A stretch of 64,000 nt of DNA, taken from Alkalibacillus aidingensis. GTDB taxonomy: Bacteria; Bacillota; Bacilli; Bacillales; Alkalibacillaceae. The translations under genes and the position numbers were made by a program. Every line of letters starts with the position of its first letter. Within the stretch, counting starts at the first letter, position 1. Shown one piece after another: positions 1 to 9,504 of this stretch. The notes below the pieces were generated by a model, which was given only the letters and a program-made list of their open reading frames with translations, was not told where the DNA came from and made no database searches. The DNA is taken from assembly GCF_014595945.1 (NCBI RefSeq), contig NZ_JABXWU010000001.1, positions 310,001 to 374,000 of the forward strand. The letters run 5' to 3'.

Positions 1-1879
1 AGATTTTGCGATCTTTCCTTCATTACTACTACTATTAACGTTATTTCGTCTCGGCTTAAATGTATCGACAACTCGATCAATCCTTTCAGAAGCCGATGCT
101 GGAGTTGTCGTTGATACGTTTGGTAATTTTGTAACCGGTGGTAATCCTTTTGTAGGTTTCGTTATATTTTTGATTCTTGTCATTATTCAATTCATTGTTA
201 TTACTAAAGGTGCGGAACGTGTATCAGAGGTTGCCGCTAGGTTTACTTTAGATGCTATGCCGGGTAAGCAGATGAGTATTGATGCGGACTTAAACGCAGG
301 CATGATTACCGAACAACAAGCTAAAGAACGTCGCGAGAAAATCGAAAACGAAGCGGATTTTTATGGTGCCATGGATGGTGCTAGTAAGTTTGTTAAAGGT
401 GACGCGATTGCAGGGATTGTCATCGTATTAGTCAATATTATCTTTGGATTTATTATTGGGATGACTCAATGGGGCTTGTCTCCAGGTGAAACAGTTGACG
501 TATTCTTGCGCTTAACTGTCGGGGATGGTTTAGTTTCACAAATTCCAGCATTATTAATTGCAACAGCTACGGGGATTATCGTTACTCGAGTAGCTGCTGA
601 AGGTAATTTATCACACGATGTAACCGGTCAGTTATTCCGTTATCCACAACTATTATATGTTGCTGCTGGTACCATCTTCTTATTAGGATTTACACCAATC
701 AATTTCTTGCTAACGACTATCATTGCTGGTTTATTAACTTTTGGTGGATATTATTTATCTCGTTCTCAAAAAGAAGAAGAAGTTGCGCAACAAGAGATGA
801 CAGAAGAGAAAGAAGATGAGACTGAAATATCTTCACCGGATTCTGTTGTTCAACTTCTTAATATGGACCCGATAGAGTTTGAATTTGGTTATGCATTAAT
901 ACCAATTGCTGATACTAATCAAGGTGGAGATTTATTAGACCGGATTGTCATGATCCGAAGACAGTTGGCTTTAGAATTAGGAGTGGTAATTCCTGTTGTA
1001 AGGATTCGAGATAATATTCAATTAAATCCTAATGAATATCAATTGAAAATTAAAGGGAATGAAGTGGCGAAAGGTGAACTGTACATGAATCATTATTTAG
1101 CTATGAGTCCAGGTATGGAAGATGATTCAATAGATGGAATTGACACGGTTGAGCCGGCTTTTGGTTTACCTGCAAAATGGATTAATGAAGAAATGAAGGA
1201 TGAAGCTGAGTTATCAGGTTATACAGTAGTTGATCCGCCTTCAGTGGTATCAACGCATATTACCGAAGTTATTAAGAAACACGCTAGTAAGTTACTAGGG
1301 CGAGAGGAAACTCAGCAACTAATTGATCATCTTAAGGAAAGTTATCCAACTTTAGTTGGGGAAGTGACACCTGAGCCACTTTCAGTAGGTGAGATTCAGA
1401 AGGTGTTAGCTAAATTGCTTGAAGAGCAAATCTCGATTCGTAATCTACCAGTTATTTTTGAAACATTAGCTGACTACGGGAAAATGACGAATGATACAGA
1501 CTTATTAGCCGAATATTGTCGTCAGGCCTTATCGATTCAAATAACTAAACAATATGCTACTGAAGATTACAAAATGAAAGTTGTCACGTTATCACCTCAA
1601 GTCGAGAAAAAGGTAGCGGAAAATATTCAGCAAACAGAGCATGGTAATTTCTTATCAATGGATCCAGAAACACAACAAAAAATTATTGAATCGATTCATC
1701 AACAGGCTAGTCAGGCATTTTTACAAGATACAACACCTATTTTACTATGCTCGCCTGCTATTAGAATGTATGTAAAGCAAATGGTCGGTCGCTACCTACC
1801 CGACTTAGTCGTTCTTTCATATAACGAATTAGAACCAGATTTAGAAGTTGAAAGTGCTGGGGTGGTGAATATCGCATGA
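1..1879 (+). CDS. flhA: Flagellar export gate protein FlhA (5' end missing)
   Basis: Membrane subunit of the flagellar type III export gate. The frame is open from base 2, giving 625 residues without a start codon, so roughly the first 50 residues lie before the window. Visible in order are hydrophobic membrane segments, the conserved FHIPEP-family block (ERVSEVAARFTLDAMPGKQM, about residues 70-90 of the visible part), more membrane segments to about residue 250, an acidic linker, and the cytosolic domain that docks chaperone-substrate complexes. The stop overlaps the flhF start (ATGA), which implies translational coupling in the fla/che operon. The family assignment is certain. Confidence 0.97.
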   Translation, partial: DFAIFPSLLLLLTLFRLGLNVSTTRSILSEADAGVVVDTFGNFVTGGNPFVGFVIFLILVIIQFIVITKGAERVSEVAARFTLDAMPGKQMSIDADLNAGMITEQQAKERREKIENEADFYGAMDGASKFVKGDAIAGIVIVLVNIIFGFIIGMTQWGLSPGETVDVFLRLTVGDGLVSQIPALLIATATGIIVTRVAAEGNLSHDVTGQLFRYPQLLYVAAGTIFLLGFTPINFLLTTIIAGLLTFGGYYLSRSQKEEEVAQQEMTEEKEDETEISSPDSVVQLLNMDPIEFEFGYALIPIADTNQGGDLLDRIVMIRRQLALELGVVIPVVRIRDNIQLNPNEYQLKIKGNEVAKGELYMNHYLAMSPGMEDDSIDGIDTVEPAFGLPAKWINEEMKDEAELSGYTVVDPPSVVSTHITEVIKKHASKLLGREETQQLIDHLKESYPTLVGEVTPEPLSVGEIQKVLAKLLEEQISIRNLPVIFETLADYGKMTNDTDLLAEYCRQALSIQITKQYATEDYKMKVVTLSPQVEKKVAENIQQTEHGNFLSMDPETQQKIIESIHQQASQAFLQDTTPILLCSPAIRMYVKQMVGRYLPDLVVLSYNELEPDLEVESAGVVNIA

Positions 1880-3015
1880 GGGTAAAAAAATATAGCGCAG
1901 CTACTATGCCTGAAGTTATGAAACAAGTTCGTAAAGAGTTGGGTGATTCTGCAGTCATTCTTAATTCTAAGGAAAAGCGAACAAAGGGAATATTAGGCCT
2001 CTTTCGTAAGAAAAATATTGAGGTTTTAGCTGCCGTCGATCCTAATCCTGTCAATCTTAGACAAACCCAAAAAACTAATAATAATTTGACGAAAAATATG
2101 CTAATTCAAGAGCAAGATCAAACAGCTACAGGAACAAAACAAAACAATAATGTAAATGAAGAGCTCGTCAATGAGATAAAGCAATTAAAAGAGCAGCTTT
2201 CTAGTGACTCTCAACCTAACTACCCTACTGTGATCCAAGAGACAGTTAAAAAGCTTGAATCCCAAGGGGTCAACCGTTTATTGCGAGATCAGTTAGCAGA
2301 CTATTTACTAGAAGAGTATTATACCAATGATAAATCAAAAGATATTGAACACTTCAAAAAAGTAACTCAAGAATTCCTAAAGGGAAAATTAGAACAAGCT
2401 ACTAACTTTAAGCCTGACCTTCAAACAAAAAACATCTATTTATTTGGCCCTACTGGCGTTGGTAAAACGACAACGGTTGCCAAATTAGCTGCAGAGGCTG
2501 CGATTGTGCAACATAAAAATGTCGGATTGATTACGCTTGATACGTACCGGATTGCAGCAGTGGAACAGTTAAAAACATATGGAAAAATTCTAAATATCCC
2601 TGTAGAAGTCGCTTACAATCGTGAAGACTTTGAAGCTGCGAAACAGAAGTTCTCTGAGAAAGATATTATTTTTATTGATTCTGCTGGTCGGAACTTTAGG
2701 AAAACAGAGTACATTGACCAGGTAAAGGAATTAATACATTTTGAAGATCATGATGAGCTTTACGGGGTATTAGCGCTTACAGGTAAAGAGCAAGACCTTG
2801 ATGAGATCTACGGTCAATTTACTCAATTGCCGATTAATAAAGTTATTTTCACGAAAGCTGATGAAACTAGTCAGTACGGAATGATTTATAATTTGTGGAA
2901 CAAGTATCGGTTTTCTATTGCTTATATTACTTATGGACAAGATGTACCAGAAGATATTCAAAAAGCGTCCCCAGAAGTGTTATCTGAGATGATAGTTGGT
3001 GAAACCCAATGGTAA
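1876..3015 (+). CDS. flhF: Flagellar biosynthesis SRP-type GTPase FlhF
   Basis: GTPase of the signal recognition particle family that sets the position and number of flagella. The 379 residues show a short conserved N-terminal segment (MRVKKYSAATMPEVM), a variable Gln/Asn/Lys-rich B-like region to about residue 120, an N domain, and the G domain with P-loop GPTGVGKTTTVAKLA near residue 192, the DTYRIAAVEQL motif, and DSAGR near residue 263. In place of the usual TKxD, TKADE is seen near residue 327. It overlaps flhA by 4 bp and flhG by 7 bp. FlhG is its usual GTPase-activating partner, so the order fits. Confidence 0.96.
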   Translation: MRVKKYSAATMPEVMKQVRKELGDSAVILNSKEKRTKGILGLFRKKNIEVLAAVDPNPVNLRQTQKTNNNLTKNMLIQEQDQTATGTKQNNNVNEELVNEIKQLKEQLSSDSQPNYPTVIQETVKKLESQGVNRLLRDQLADYLLEEYYTNDKSKDIEHFKKVTQEFLKGKLEQATNFKPDLQTKNIYLFGPTGVGKTTTVAKLAAEAAIVQHKNVGLITLDTYRIAAVEQLKTYGKILNIPVEVAYNREDFEAAKQKFSEKDIIFIDSAGRNFRKTEYIDQVKELIHFEDHDELYGVLALTGKEQDLDEIYGQFTQLPINKVIFTKADETSQYGMIYNLWNKYRFSIAYITYGQDVPEDIQKASPEVLSEMIVGETQW

Positions 3016-3887
3016 GGGATCAGGCTTACGAATTAAGACAGAGAATGTTAAAGGCAACGGCTAAGACTAACAATCAACAGGCCTATACAATTGCCATTTT
3101 TAGTGGAAAAGGTGGCGTTGGGAAGTCGAATGTTGCTTTGAACTTTGGTCTTGGTCTATGCCGAGAAGGTAAAAAAGTTCTAATTCTTGACCTAGATATA
3201 GGGATGGGAAATATCGATATTTTATTAGGGTTACAACCTAAACAGAGTTTATCGACAATGTTAGAGAAAAAATTGCAAATATCTGATATTATAGAATTAG
3301 GTCCTAATAATCTATCTTATATTGCTGCAGGAACTGGTTTAACTGATTTCTTCCATATGGATCAACGTAGGTACGAATACTTTTTAGAACAATTTAATGC
3401 AATAAGTACTACCTTTGATTATATAATATTCGATTTGGGTGCGGGGATGAGTGAGGATCATTTAGCTTTTATTCAATCTGCGGACGAATGTTTTGTAGTT
3501 ACAACAGCGGAACCAACCTCTATAACAGACGCATATGCTGCAGTGAAACAAATGGTGGTTCATCGTCAGCAGGAAATCGACGTATCTTTGTTGATTAATA
3601 GAGTACAAAATGAAAGAGAAGCAAAGCTTGTCTACCATAAGCTTAACTCAGTTATCTCCAAGTTTTTAGACTATCGAATAAGTTTAATTGGGTATTTACC
3701 AGATGATCCAATTGTGATGCAAGCTGTTAAACAACAGACTCCATTCTTAACGTTAAATCCAAGGAGTAAAGTCAGCAAATCAATGAATCAAATTGTGACA
3801 TCGTTTCTAAAAGAAGAAGTTGCATCCACTCAAAACAAGCCATTTGTCACACGATTGAAGTCATTTTTTAATAGAAAGGTAGATTAA
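3009..3887 (+). CDS. flhG: MinD-like ATPase FlhG (YlxH)
   Basis: MinD/ParA-type ATPase that works with FlhF to control flagellar number and placement. The N terminus carries the DQAxxLR helix (VRDQAYELRQRM) known in this family to activate the FlhF GTPase. It is followed by the deviant Walker A motif FSGKGGVGKSNVALN near residues 31-45 and the LDLDIGMGNIDILLG switch region. The C terminus is basic and hydrophobic (FVTRLKSFFNRKV), consistent with a membrane-binding helix. The start lies inside the end of flhF, with only a weak upstream binding site, so translation is probably coupled. Length 292 residues is normal. Confidence 0.95.
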   Translation: MVRDQAYELRQRMLKATAKTNNQQAYTIAIFSGKGGVGKSNVALNFGLGLCREGKKVLILDLDIGMGNIDILLGLQPKQSLSTMLEKKLQISDIIELGPNNLSYIAAGTGLTDFFHMDQRRYEYFLEQFNAISTTFDYIIFDLGAGMSEDHLAFIQSADECFVVTTAEPTSITDAYAAVKQMVVHRQQEIDVSLLINRVQNEREAKLVYHKLNSVISKFLDYRISLIGYLPDDPIVMQAVKQQTPFLTLNPRSKVSKSMNQIVTSFLKEEVASTQNKPFVTRLKSFFNRKVD

Positions 3888-3888
3888 T

Positions 3889-4950
3889 GTGACCAAAAAA
3901 AGAGTTTTAATTATTGATGATTCTGCCTTTATGAGAAAAATGCTTACTGACTTAATCCAACAAGACCCTGAGCTTGATGTGATTGGAACGGCCAGGAATG
4001 GGGAAGAGGGTGTTAAAAAGACCCTAAACTTACAACCTGATGTGGTTACTCTAGATGTTGAAATGCCAGTCTTAGATGGTCTATCAGCACTTAGACAAAT
4101 AATGGAACAACGACCCACCCCTGTAGTTATGCTTTCAAGTCTGACTTCTGATGGAGCTGATAGCACCATAAAAGCATTACAATTAGGTGCTGTTGATTTT
4201 ATTAATAAGCCATCTGGTTCCATCTCATTAGATATTGATCAAATTGCCACAGATATTAGGAAAAAAGTTAAACAAGCGATAACTGCTAACTTTAACAGAT
4301 ACGACGTTCAAAAAGTTAATCCAATAGAAGTTGATGTTCGAGATGTACAGGGTAAACTTCCTAGTTTTAGTTATGACGAAACGATTGTGGCAATTGGCGT
4401 ATCAACTGGAGGACCTAAAGCACTAGAGCAGCTATTAACGGAAATCCCAAAAGATTTTAAAGCTTCCCTTCTTATTGTTCAGCATATGCCGGAGAAATTT
4501 ACCAAATCATTGGCTAACCGGCTTAATCGTTTATCACCGATCCATGTAAAAGAAGCGACAAATGGTGAAATTGTTAAGCCAGGCACCGCCTATATAGCAC
4601 CAGGTAATTACCATTTAACTATTAGGAAAATAGGGCGTTCATTAGCATTAAGTACGGAGCAAAATGAACCTGTACGTGGACATCGCCCTTCTGTGGATGT
4701 GTTGTTCGAATCACTCTCAACAGTTGATGCAATAAATAAAGTAGCTGTGGTCCTAACAGGAATGGGGAGTGACGGGACTGAGGGGGCAAAACGACTAAAA
4801 GCTCAAGGTCAAACATATTTAATAGCAGAATCACAACAAACGGCATTAATATACGGTATGCCTAAAGCAGTGATTGAAAAAGTAGGTGTTAATTTAATCG
4901 TTCCAATTGACCGGGTTGCTCAATCATTAGTTGATGTCGTTAATAATTAA
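3889..4950 (+). CDS. cheB: Chemotaxis response regulator / protein-glutamate methylesterase CheB
   Basis: Two-domain enzyme that removes methyl groups from (and deamidates) chemoreceptors when phosphorylated by CheA. The receiver domain has the acidic pair near residues 10-11 and the phosphorylated Asp56 in TLDVEMPV. After a linker, the esterase domain has Ser172 (GVSTGG), His199 (VQHMPEKF) and Asp295 (GMGSDGTEG), the expected catalytic triad. The start is GTG, one base after the flhG stop, preceded by GAAAGG. 353 residues is the family length. It sits in the operon directly before its kinase CheA. Confidence 0.97.
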   Translation: MTKKRVLIIDDSAFMRKMLTDLIQQDPELDVIGTARNGEEGVKKTLNLQPDVVTLDVEMPVLDGLSALRQIMEQRPTPVVMLSSLTSDGADSTIKALQLGAVDFINKPSGSISLDIDQIATDIRKKVKQAITANFNRYDVQKVNPIEVDVRDVQGKLPSFSYDETIVAIGVSTGGPKALEQLLTEIPKDFKASLLIVQHMPEKFTKSLANRLNRLSPIHVKEATNGEIVKPGTAYIAPGNYHLTIRKIGRSLALSTEQNEPVRGHRPSVDVLFESLSTVDAINKVAVVLTGMGSDGTEGAKRLKAQGQTYLIAESQQTALIYGMPKAVIEKVGVNLIVPIDRVAQSLVDVVNN

Positions 4951-4962
4951 GGGGGCACTATC

Positions 4963-6996
4963 ATGGAAACAAATCAATACATAGAGGTTTTTATTGATGA
5001 AAGTAAAGAAAATCTACAAGTGGTAAATGATCGATTACTAGATTTAGAAAAAGACCCTTCTGACCTGTCGATGGTTGATGAGATCTTCAGGGCAGCGCAT
5101 ACACTAAAAGGTATGTCCGCTACGATGGGTTATGAAGATTTAGCAGACTTAACACATAAACTTGAGAACGTCCTTGATGCTATTCGACAGGAGCGTCTAG
5201 TTGCTAATTCTGATGTTTTAGATATTTTATTAGAGTCCGTTGAATATCTCGAGGAGATGATTTTTAATATAGCAGAAGGTGGCGATGGCTCAAAAGACGT
5301 CAGTTCAATCGTTGATAAATTAAAAATCATTGAAAAAGGTGAGGTACCTGTTCAAACATCTGATACAACAACACATAAACAAAGCCCCCCTTCCTCAGAA
5401 TCATTATTAGATATTGATCAGTTTGAGAAAACAGTTATCCAACAAGCTAAAGCAGACGGACAGAAAGTTTTCCAAACCAAAGTTTCATTATCTGAGGACT
5501 GTTTACTAAAAGTGGCACGCGTTTTCATGGTTTTTGAAGTGTTAGAACAGTCTGGTGAGGTTATTAAATCTATTCCAACAGTTGAAGAGTTAGAAAATGA
5601 AGATTTTGAAGATTCCTTTAACGTCATCATAATCACAAATGATTCAGAAAAAGAGCTTGAAGCAAAAATCCTAAAAGTTTCTGAAGTTCAAACGGTTGAA
5701 GTTACTCCATTTGAAGTTGTTGAAGAAGATGAAAAAACTTCGGGTGCTACTCCTGATGAATTTAGCAATCAAGAAGCTTCAAACAACAAAGTCCAAAAAG
5801 AGGAAGCTGCACCAGCAAAAGCAAATAACAAAGGTGTGGCTAGTAAAACAATCCGGGTCAATATAGAACGCTTAGATGTACTCATGAACTTATTCGAAGA
5901 GCTCGTCATTGACCGTGGTCGTTTAGAACAAATTTCACATGAACTTAACCATAATGACCTAAAAGGTACCGTAGAGCGAATGTCACGAATCTCAGGTGAT
6001 TTACAAAATATTATTTTGAATATGCGTATGGTTCCAATTGATCAGGTCTTTAACCGTTTTCCCCGTATGGTACGCCAACTAACAAGAGATTTAGGGAAGG
6101 ATATCCATTTGCAAATTGAAGGGGCTGAAACAGAACTAGACCGAACCGTTATTGATGAAATTGGCGATCCTCTAGTACACCTAATTAGAAACGCGATTGA
6201 CCATGGTATTGAACAACCTGAAGTAAGGAAACAAGCAGCAAAGCCTAAACAAGGTCAATTACTTCTTAAGGCCTATCATAGTGGTAACCATGTTTTTGTT
6301 GAGATTAAAGATGATGGTCAAGGGATTAATCAAGAAAAGGTTCTTGCTAAAGCCATTGACAATGGTGTAATCAGTCAAGAGCAATCAACTAACTTAACTG
6401 ACCGTCAAATAAACGAACTCATTTTAGCAAGTGGCTTTTCGACGGCTGATAAAATTTCGGATATTTCTGGACGAGGTGTTGGTCTTGACGTAGTCAAAAG
6501 TACTATAGAGTCATTAGGTGGCTCAATAGAGATTGAATCCGAGTATGGTAAAGGAACAACTTTTTCAATCCAATTACCGTTAACCTTATCAATTATTTCA
6601 GTTATGTTAGTTGTTGTTCAGGAGGAAATTTACGCCGTTCCATTGTCATCTATAATTGAAACTGCTGTTATTAAGAAGGCAGACATCATGAAGGCGCATA
6701 ATAAAGAAGTGATCGATTTTAGAGGTAATATTGTGCCATTAGTTGATATAAAGAATGTATTTGATGTACCTAGAAAAGATGATCAGGAACAAGAAGCTGA
6801 GTATTACTCTATCGTGATTGTTCGCAAAGGTGAACAAATGGCTGGTTTAGTTGTTGATTCATTTATTGGACAACAAGAGATTGTCTTAAAAGGTTTAGGA
6901 AATTATTTAACAGATGTTTTTGCTATTTCTGGTGCTACGATCTTAGGTAACGGTGAGGTAGCTTTGGTGATCGATAGTAATTCTTTGATTAAATAA
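4963..6996 (+). CDS. cheA: Chemotaxis histidine kinase CheA
   Basis: Central kinase of chemotaxis, which phosphorylates CheY and CheB in response to receptor arrays. The 677 residues contain the P1 Hpt domain with His46 (AAHTLKG), a P2 regulator-binding domain at about residues 150-240, an acidic/Ala-rich linker, a dimerisation domain at about residues 290-350, the ATPase domain with the N box (HLIRNAIDHGIE), DDGQGI and SGRGVGLDVV, and the C-terminal CheW-like P5 domain. AGGGGG lies 8 bp before the ATG. All key residues are present, so it should be active. Confidence 0.98.
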   Translation: METNQYIEVFIDESKENLQVVNDRLLDLEKDPSDLSMVDEIFRAAHTLKGMSATMGYEDLADLTHKLENVLDAIRQERLVANSDVLDILLESVEYLEEMIFNIAEGGDGSKDVSSIVDKLKIIEKGEVPVQTSDTTTHKQSPPSSESLLDIDQFEKTVIQQAKADGQKVFQTKVSLSEDCLLKVARVFMVFEVLEQSGEVIKSIPTVEELENEDFEDSFNVIIITNDSEKELEAKILKVSEVQTVEVTPFEVVEEDEKTSGATPDEFSNQEASNNKVQKEEAAPAKANNKGVASKTIRVNIERLDVLMNLFEELVIDRGRLEQISHELNHNDLKGTVERMSRISGDLQNIILNMRMVPIDQVFNRFPRMVRQLTRDLGKDIHLQIEGAETELDRTVIDEIGDPLVHLIRNAIDHGIEQPEVRKQAAKPKQGQLLLKAYHSGNHVFVEIKDDGQGINQEKVLAKAIDNGVISQEQSTNLTDRQINELILASGFSTADKISDISGRGVGLDVVKSTIESLGGSIEIESEYGKGTTFSIQLPLTLSIISVMLVVVQEEIYAVPLSSIIETAVIKKADIMKAHNKEVIDFRGNIVPLVDIKNVFDVPRKDDQEQEAEYYSIVIVRKGEQMAGLVVDSFIGQQEIVLKGLGNYLTDVFAISGATILGNGEVALVIDSNSLIK

Positions 6997-7009
6997 GGGG
7001 GAAATGAAT

Positions 7010-7486
7010 ATGACTGAACAATCATTAAAAGATGAAAAAGTTATTGTATTCCAATTAAAAGACGAGGAATATGGGGTGCCAGTTGAAAACGTTGGTTCTA
7101 TTGAACGTATGCAGAAGATTACTAGAGTTCCTAACGCACCTAAGTTTGTTAAAGGTGTTATTAACTTACGAGGTGTTGTAACACCAGTAATCGATTTACG
7201 TGAACGTTTTGAGCTTGAGCAAACTGAGTACAACGAAAGTACTCGCATTATCATTGTAAACATAGAAGATAAAGATGTAGGAATGATTGTTGATGGTGCG
7301 AACGATGTGGTTGATATTCCAAGTGAAAAAGTTGACCCAGCTCCTAAAGTAGTGGGTTCTGTAGATGTTGATTATATTAGGGGAGTCGCTAAGTTAGAAC
7401 AGCGATTATTAATCCTACTAAATTTAGGAAAAGTCTTATCTGAAGATGAGGTCAAACACTTATCAACGGTTGAAAATAATCATTAA
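7010..7486 (+). CDS. cheW: Chemotaxis coupling protein CheW
   Basis: Adaptor that links receptors to CheA. Single CheW domain with the conserved blocks IVFQLKDEEYGVPV, VKGVINLRGVVTPVIDLR and an acidic end. An ATG at 7004 is also in frame, but AAGGGGG at 6995-7001 leaves only 2 bp before it and 8 bp before the ATG at 7010, so the second is chosen (158 residues, as in B. subtilis). It lies between cheA and cheC with gaps of only 13-14 bp, clearly one transcript. Confidence 0.96.
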   Translation: MTEQSLKDEKVIVFQLKDEEYGVPVENVGSIERMQKITRVPNAPKFVKGVINLRGVVTPVIDLRERFELEQTEYNESTRIIIVNIEDKDVGMIVDGANDVVDIPSEKVDPAPKVVGSVDVDYIRGVAKLEQRLLILLNLGKVLSEDEVKHLSTVENNH

Positions 7487-7500
7487 CGTGAGGTAACAGT

Positions 7501-8133
7501 ATGATTGATTACTTTGATTTTAAGCAAATTCACCTTGATGTTTTAAAGGAAGTTGGCAACATCGGGGCTGGAAATGCTACAACATCTTTATCGAGTATTT
7601 TAAATAGAACTGTCCAAATGGATGTTCCGATTGTTAACATTGTATCATTTACAGAAATGATGGAAGAAGTTGGGGGAGATGAGAACGTTCAAGCTGCTGT
7701 CTTCGTGCAATTCGAAGGAGATATAACGGGTAGTATGTTCTTTATTGCCCCCCCTGAGGAAGCCGATTTATTCGTTCAGTTAATGCTTAGTAGTGATGAT
7801 CAAGCAATTTCCACAGGCGACCCGATGGCAGAGTCTGCTTATATGGAGCTGGGAAATATCTTAACAGGCTCTTATTTGAGAGCATTATCTGATTTTACCA
7901 ATCTAGATATAAGTCAATCAGTTCCTAATTTAGCTATCGATATGGTAGGAGCGATGTTGACACAAGGATTAATTGAAATTTCAACTGCATCTGACCAGGC
8001 AATTATGATTGAAACCGTTTTACATGATATAGAAGGAATCAAAAAAGATATTAAAGGTCACTTTTTCTTATTACCGAACCCCGACGCTTACGCAAAAATT
8101 TTCACAGCACTTGGAGTACCTAGTCATGACTAA
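7501..8133 (+). CDS. cheC: CheY-P phosphatase / adaptation protein CheC
   Basis: Dephosphorylates CheY-P and binds CheD as part of the Gram-positive adaptation system. The 210 residues show the duplicated E-x2-N phosphatase motifs: Glu17/Asn20 in KEVGNIGAGN and Glu116/Asn119 in MELGNILTGS. Both are intact, so both active sites may work. The end of the gene overlaps the cheD start by 8 bp, matching the physical CheC-CheD partnership. GAGG lies upstream of the ATG at a normal distance. Confidence 0.96.
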   Translation: MIDYFDFKQIHLDVLKEVGNIGAGNATTSLSSILNRTVQMDVPIVNIVSFTEMMEEVGGDENVQAAVFVQFEGDITGSMFFIAPPEEADLFVQLMLSSDDQAISTGDPMAESAYMELGNILTGSYLRALSDFTNLDISQSVPNLAIDMVGAMLTQGLIEISTASDQAIMIETVLHDIEGIKKDIKGHFFLLPNPDAYAKIFTALGVPSHD

Positions 8134-8623
8134 AGTCGCTGAAGCTGTGAAAGTTGGTATTGCTGGTCTGGATATTGCTAAACACCCTCAAACAATTATG
8201 ACATCAGGGTTAGGTTCTTGCATCGGAGTTATTTTGTATGAGGAGCGCTTACAAATCGCAGGACTTGTACATGTGATGTTACCTGATTCATCTATGGCTA
8301 GGACCGAATCATATAAGCCAGGTAAATTTGCTGATACAGGAATTAGCCACTTAATTAAACAACTATCCAAGCACGGGGCAACCAAAAGCCATTTAAAGGC
8401 TAAAATGGCTGGCGGAGCGCAAATGTTTGATGTGAAAAATGGTAGTGAAATGATGAGGATTGGCTATCGGAATGCAGAAGCGGTGAAAAAGCAGTTAATA
8501 GAACATCAAATTCCATTAATAGCAGAGGATATTGGTGGAAGTCGTGGAAGAACGATTGAATTTTTAATTGATCAATCATGCTTGAAAATTAGAACGATAC
8601 ATGAAGGTACATCATACATTTAA
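8126..8623 (+). CDS. cheD: Chemoreceptor glutamine deamidase CheD
   Basis: Deamidates receptor glutamines and is held in check by CheC. With the start at ATG 8126 the protein has 165 residues and the catalytic residues are Cys32 (GLGSCIGV), His49 (GLVHVML) and Thr26, matching the family's Cys-His-Thr arrangement. A longer in-frame TTG at 8111 exists, but it sits on top of the GGAG binding site that serves the ATG. The gene overlaps the end of cheC, so the two are translationally coupled. Confidence 0.95.
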   Translation: MTKVAEAVKVGIAGLDIAKHPQTIMTSGLGSCIGVILYEERLQIAGLVHVMLPDSSMARTESYKPGKFADTGISHLIKQLSKHGATKSHLKAKMAGGAQMFDVKNGSEMMRIGYRNAEAVKKQLIEHQIPLIAEDIGGSRGRTIEFLIDQSCLKIRTIHEGTSYI

Positions 8624-8724
8624 AAAAGTTGCAAAACTAACTCAAAAACGCTAGAAAGCTAAATCTATAATTAATATATCATTCATGAAAAAGCAGCTAG
8701 AGATTAATAACATGGGGGTTAATC

Positions 8725-9489
8725 ATGATGAAAGTAGCGACAACGTCATTATCTACTTTATGGAATAAGTGGCAAAGTCAAAAGGATCAAGAAGCAGGTA
8801 ATTTACTGGTCGAACATTACATGCCACTTGTTGATTATCAAGTTAATAGAATACATACTCACCTACCCAGTAATGTAGATAAACAGGATGTTAGAAGTTT
8901 AGCTTTTATGGGTTTAGTTGATGCATTAGAAAAGTTTGATACGAAAAGAGATCTTAAATTTGATACTTATGCTTCCTTTCGGATTAAAGGGGCGATTATT
9001 GATGGTCTACGAAAAGAAGACTGGCTGCCTCGTTCTGTTCGCGATAAATCCAAAGAGATTGATAAAGCGTATGAGGCTTTAGAGCAGTCTCTTCAGCGGG
9101 AACCATCAATTCAAGAAATAGCTGAAAAAGTTGGTCTAGCACAAGATGAAGTCTCTGAAGTCATTAAGGATACATTATTTGCAAATGTGCTTTCCATTGA
9201 AGAGAAGACTAACGATCATCATGATGACCATCGTGAAAGCTTAAGCCATACGATTCCAGATCAAGATCAACTCCAACCAGATGAACAATTTGAATTGAAC
9301 GAAAATATTGACGAACTAGTTAATAAGATTAAAAATCTGAATGAAAATGAGCAATTGGTGATCAGTTTATTTTACAAAGAAGAACTAACCTTAACTGAAA
9401 TTGGAGAAGTACTAGGTCTTTCTACATCCAGAGTATCACAAATTCATAGCAAATCTATTGCTAAACTCCAAAAACTATTATCTATATGA
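8725..9489 (+). CDS. sigD: Flagellar/motility sigma factor SigD
   Basis: FliA/WhiG-type sigma factor that transcribes late flagellar, chemotaxis and autolysin genes. Region 2 includes DVRSLAFMGLVDALEKFD and the KFDTYASFRIKGAIIDGLR stretch. Region 3 follows, and region 4 ends with an HTH (TLTEIGEVLGLSTSRVSQIH) near residues 223-243. The ATG is preceded by GGGGG 6 bp away, and a second ATG one codon later is equally possible. It sits about 100 bp after cheD in a short AT-rich gap where I see no convincing SigD-type promoter. Placement near the operon end is as in B. subtilis. Confidence 0.96.
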   Translation: MMKVATTSLSTLWNKWQSQKDQEAGNLLVEHYMPLVDYQVNRIHTHLPSNVDKQDVRSLAFMGLVDALEKFDTKRDLKFDTYASFRIKGAIIDGLRKEDWLPRSVRDKSKEIDKAYEALEQSLQREPSIQEIAEKVGLAQDEVSEVIKDTLFANVLSIEEKTNDHHDDHRESLSHTIPDQDQLQPDEQFELNENIDELVNKIKNLNENEQLVISLFYKEELTLTEIGEVLGLSTSRVSQIHSKSIAKLQKLLSI

Positions 9490-9504
9490 TAAGGGGGGAT
9501 GAGG

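Noticed and set aside
1-169. A start for flhA within the window at 170
   Set aside because: The frame is open and flhA-like from base 2, so the true start lies before the window.
8624-8724. SigD-type promoter before sigD
   Set aside because: I searched for TAAA and GCCGATAT-like boxes in the gap and saw none with the right spacing.
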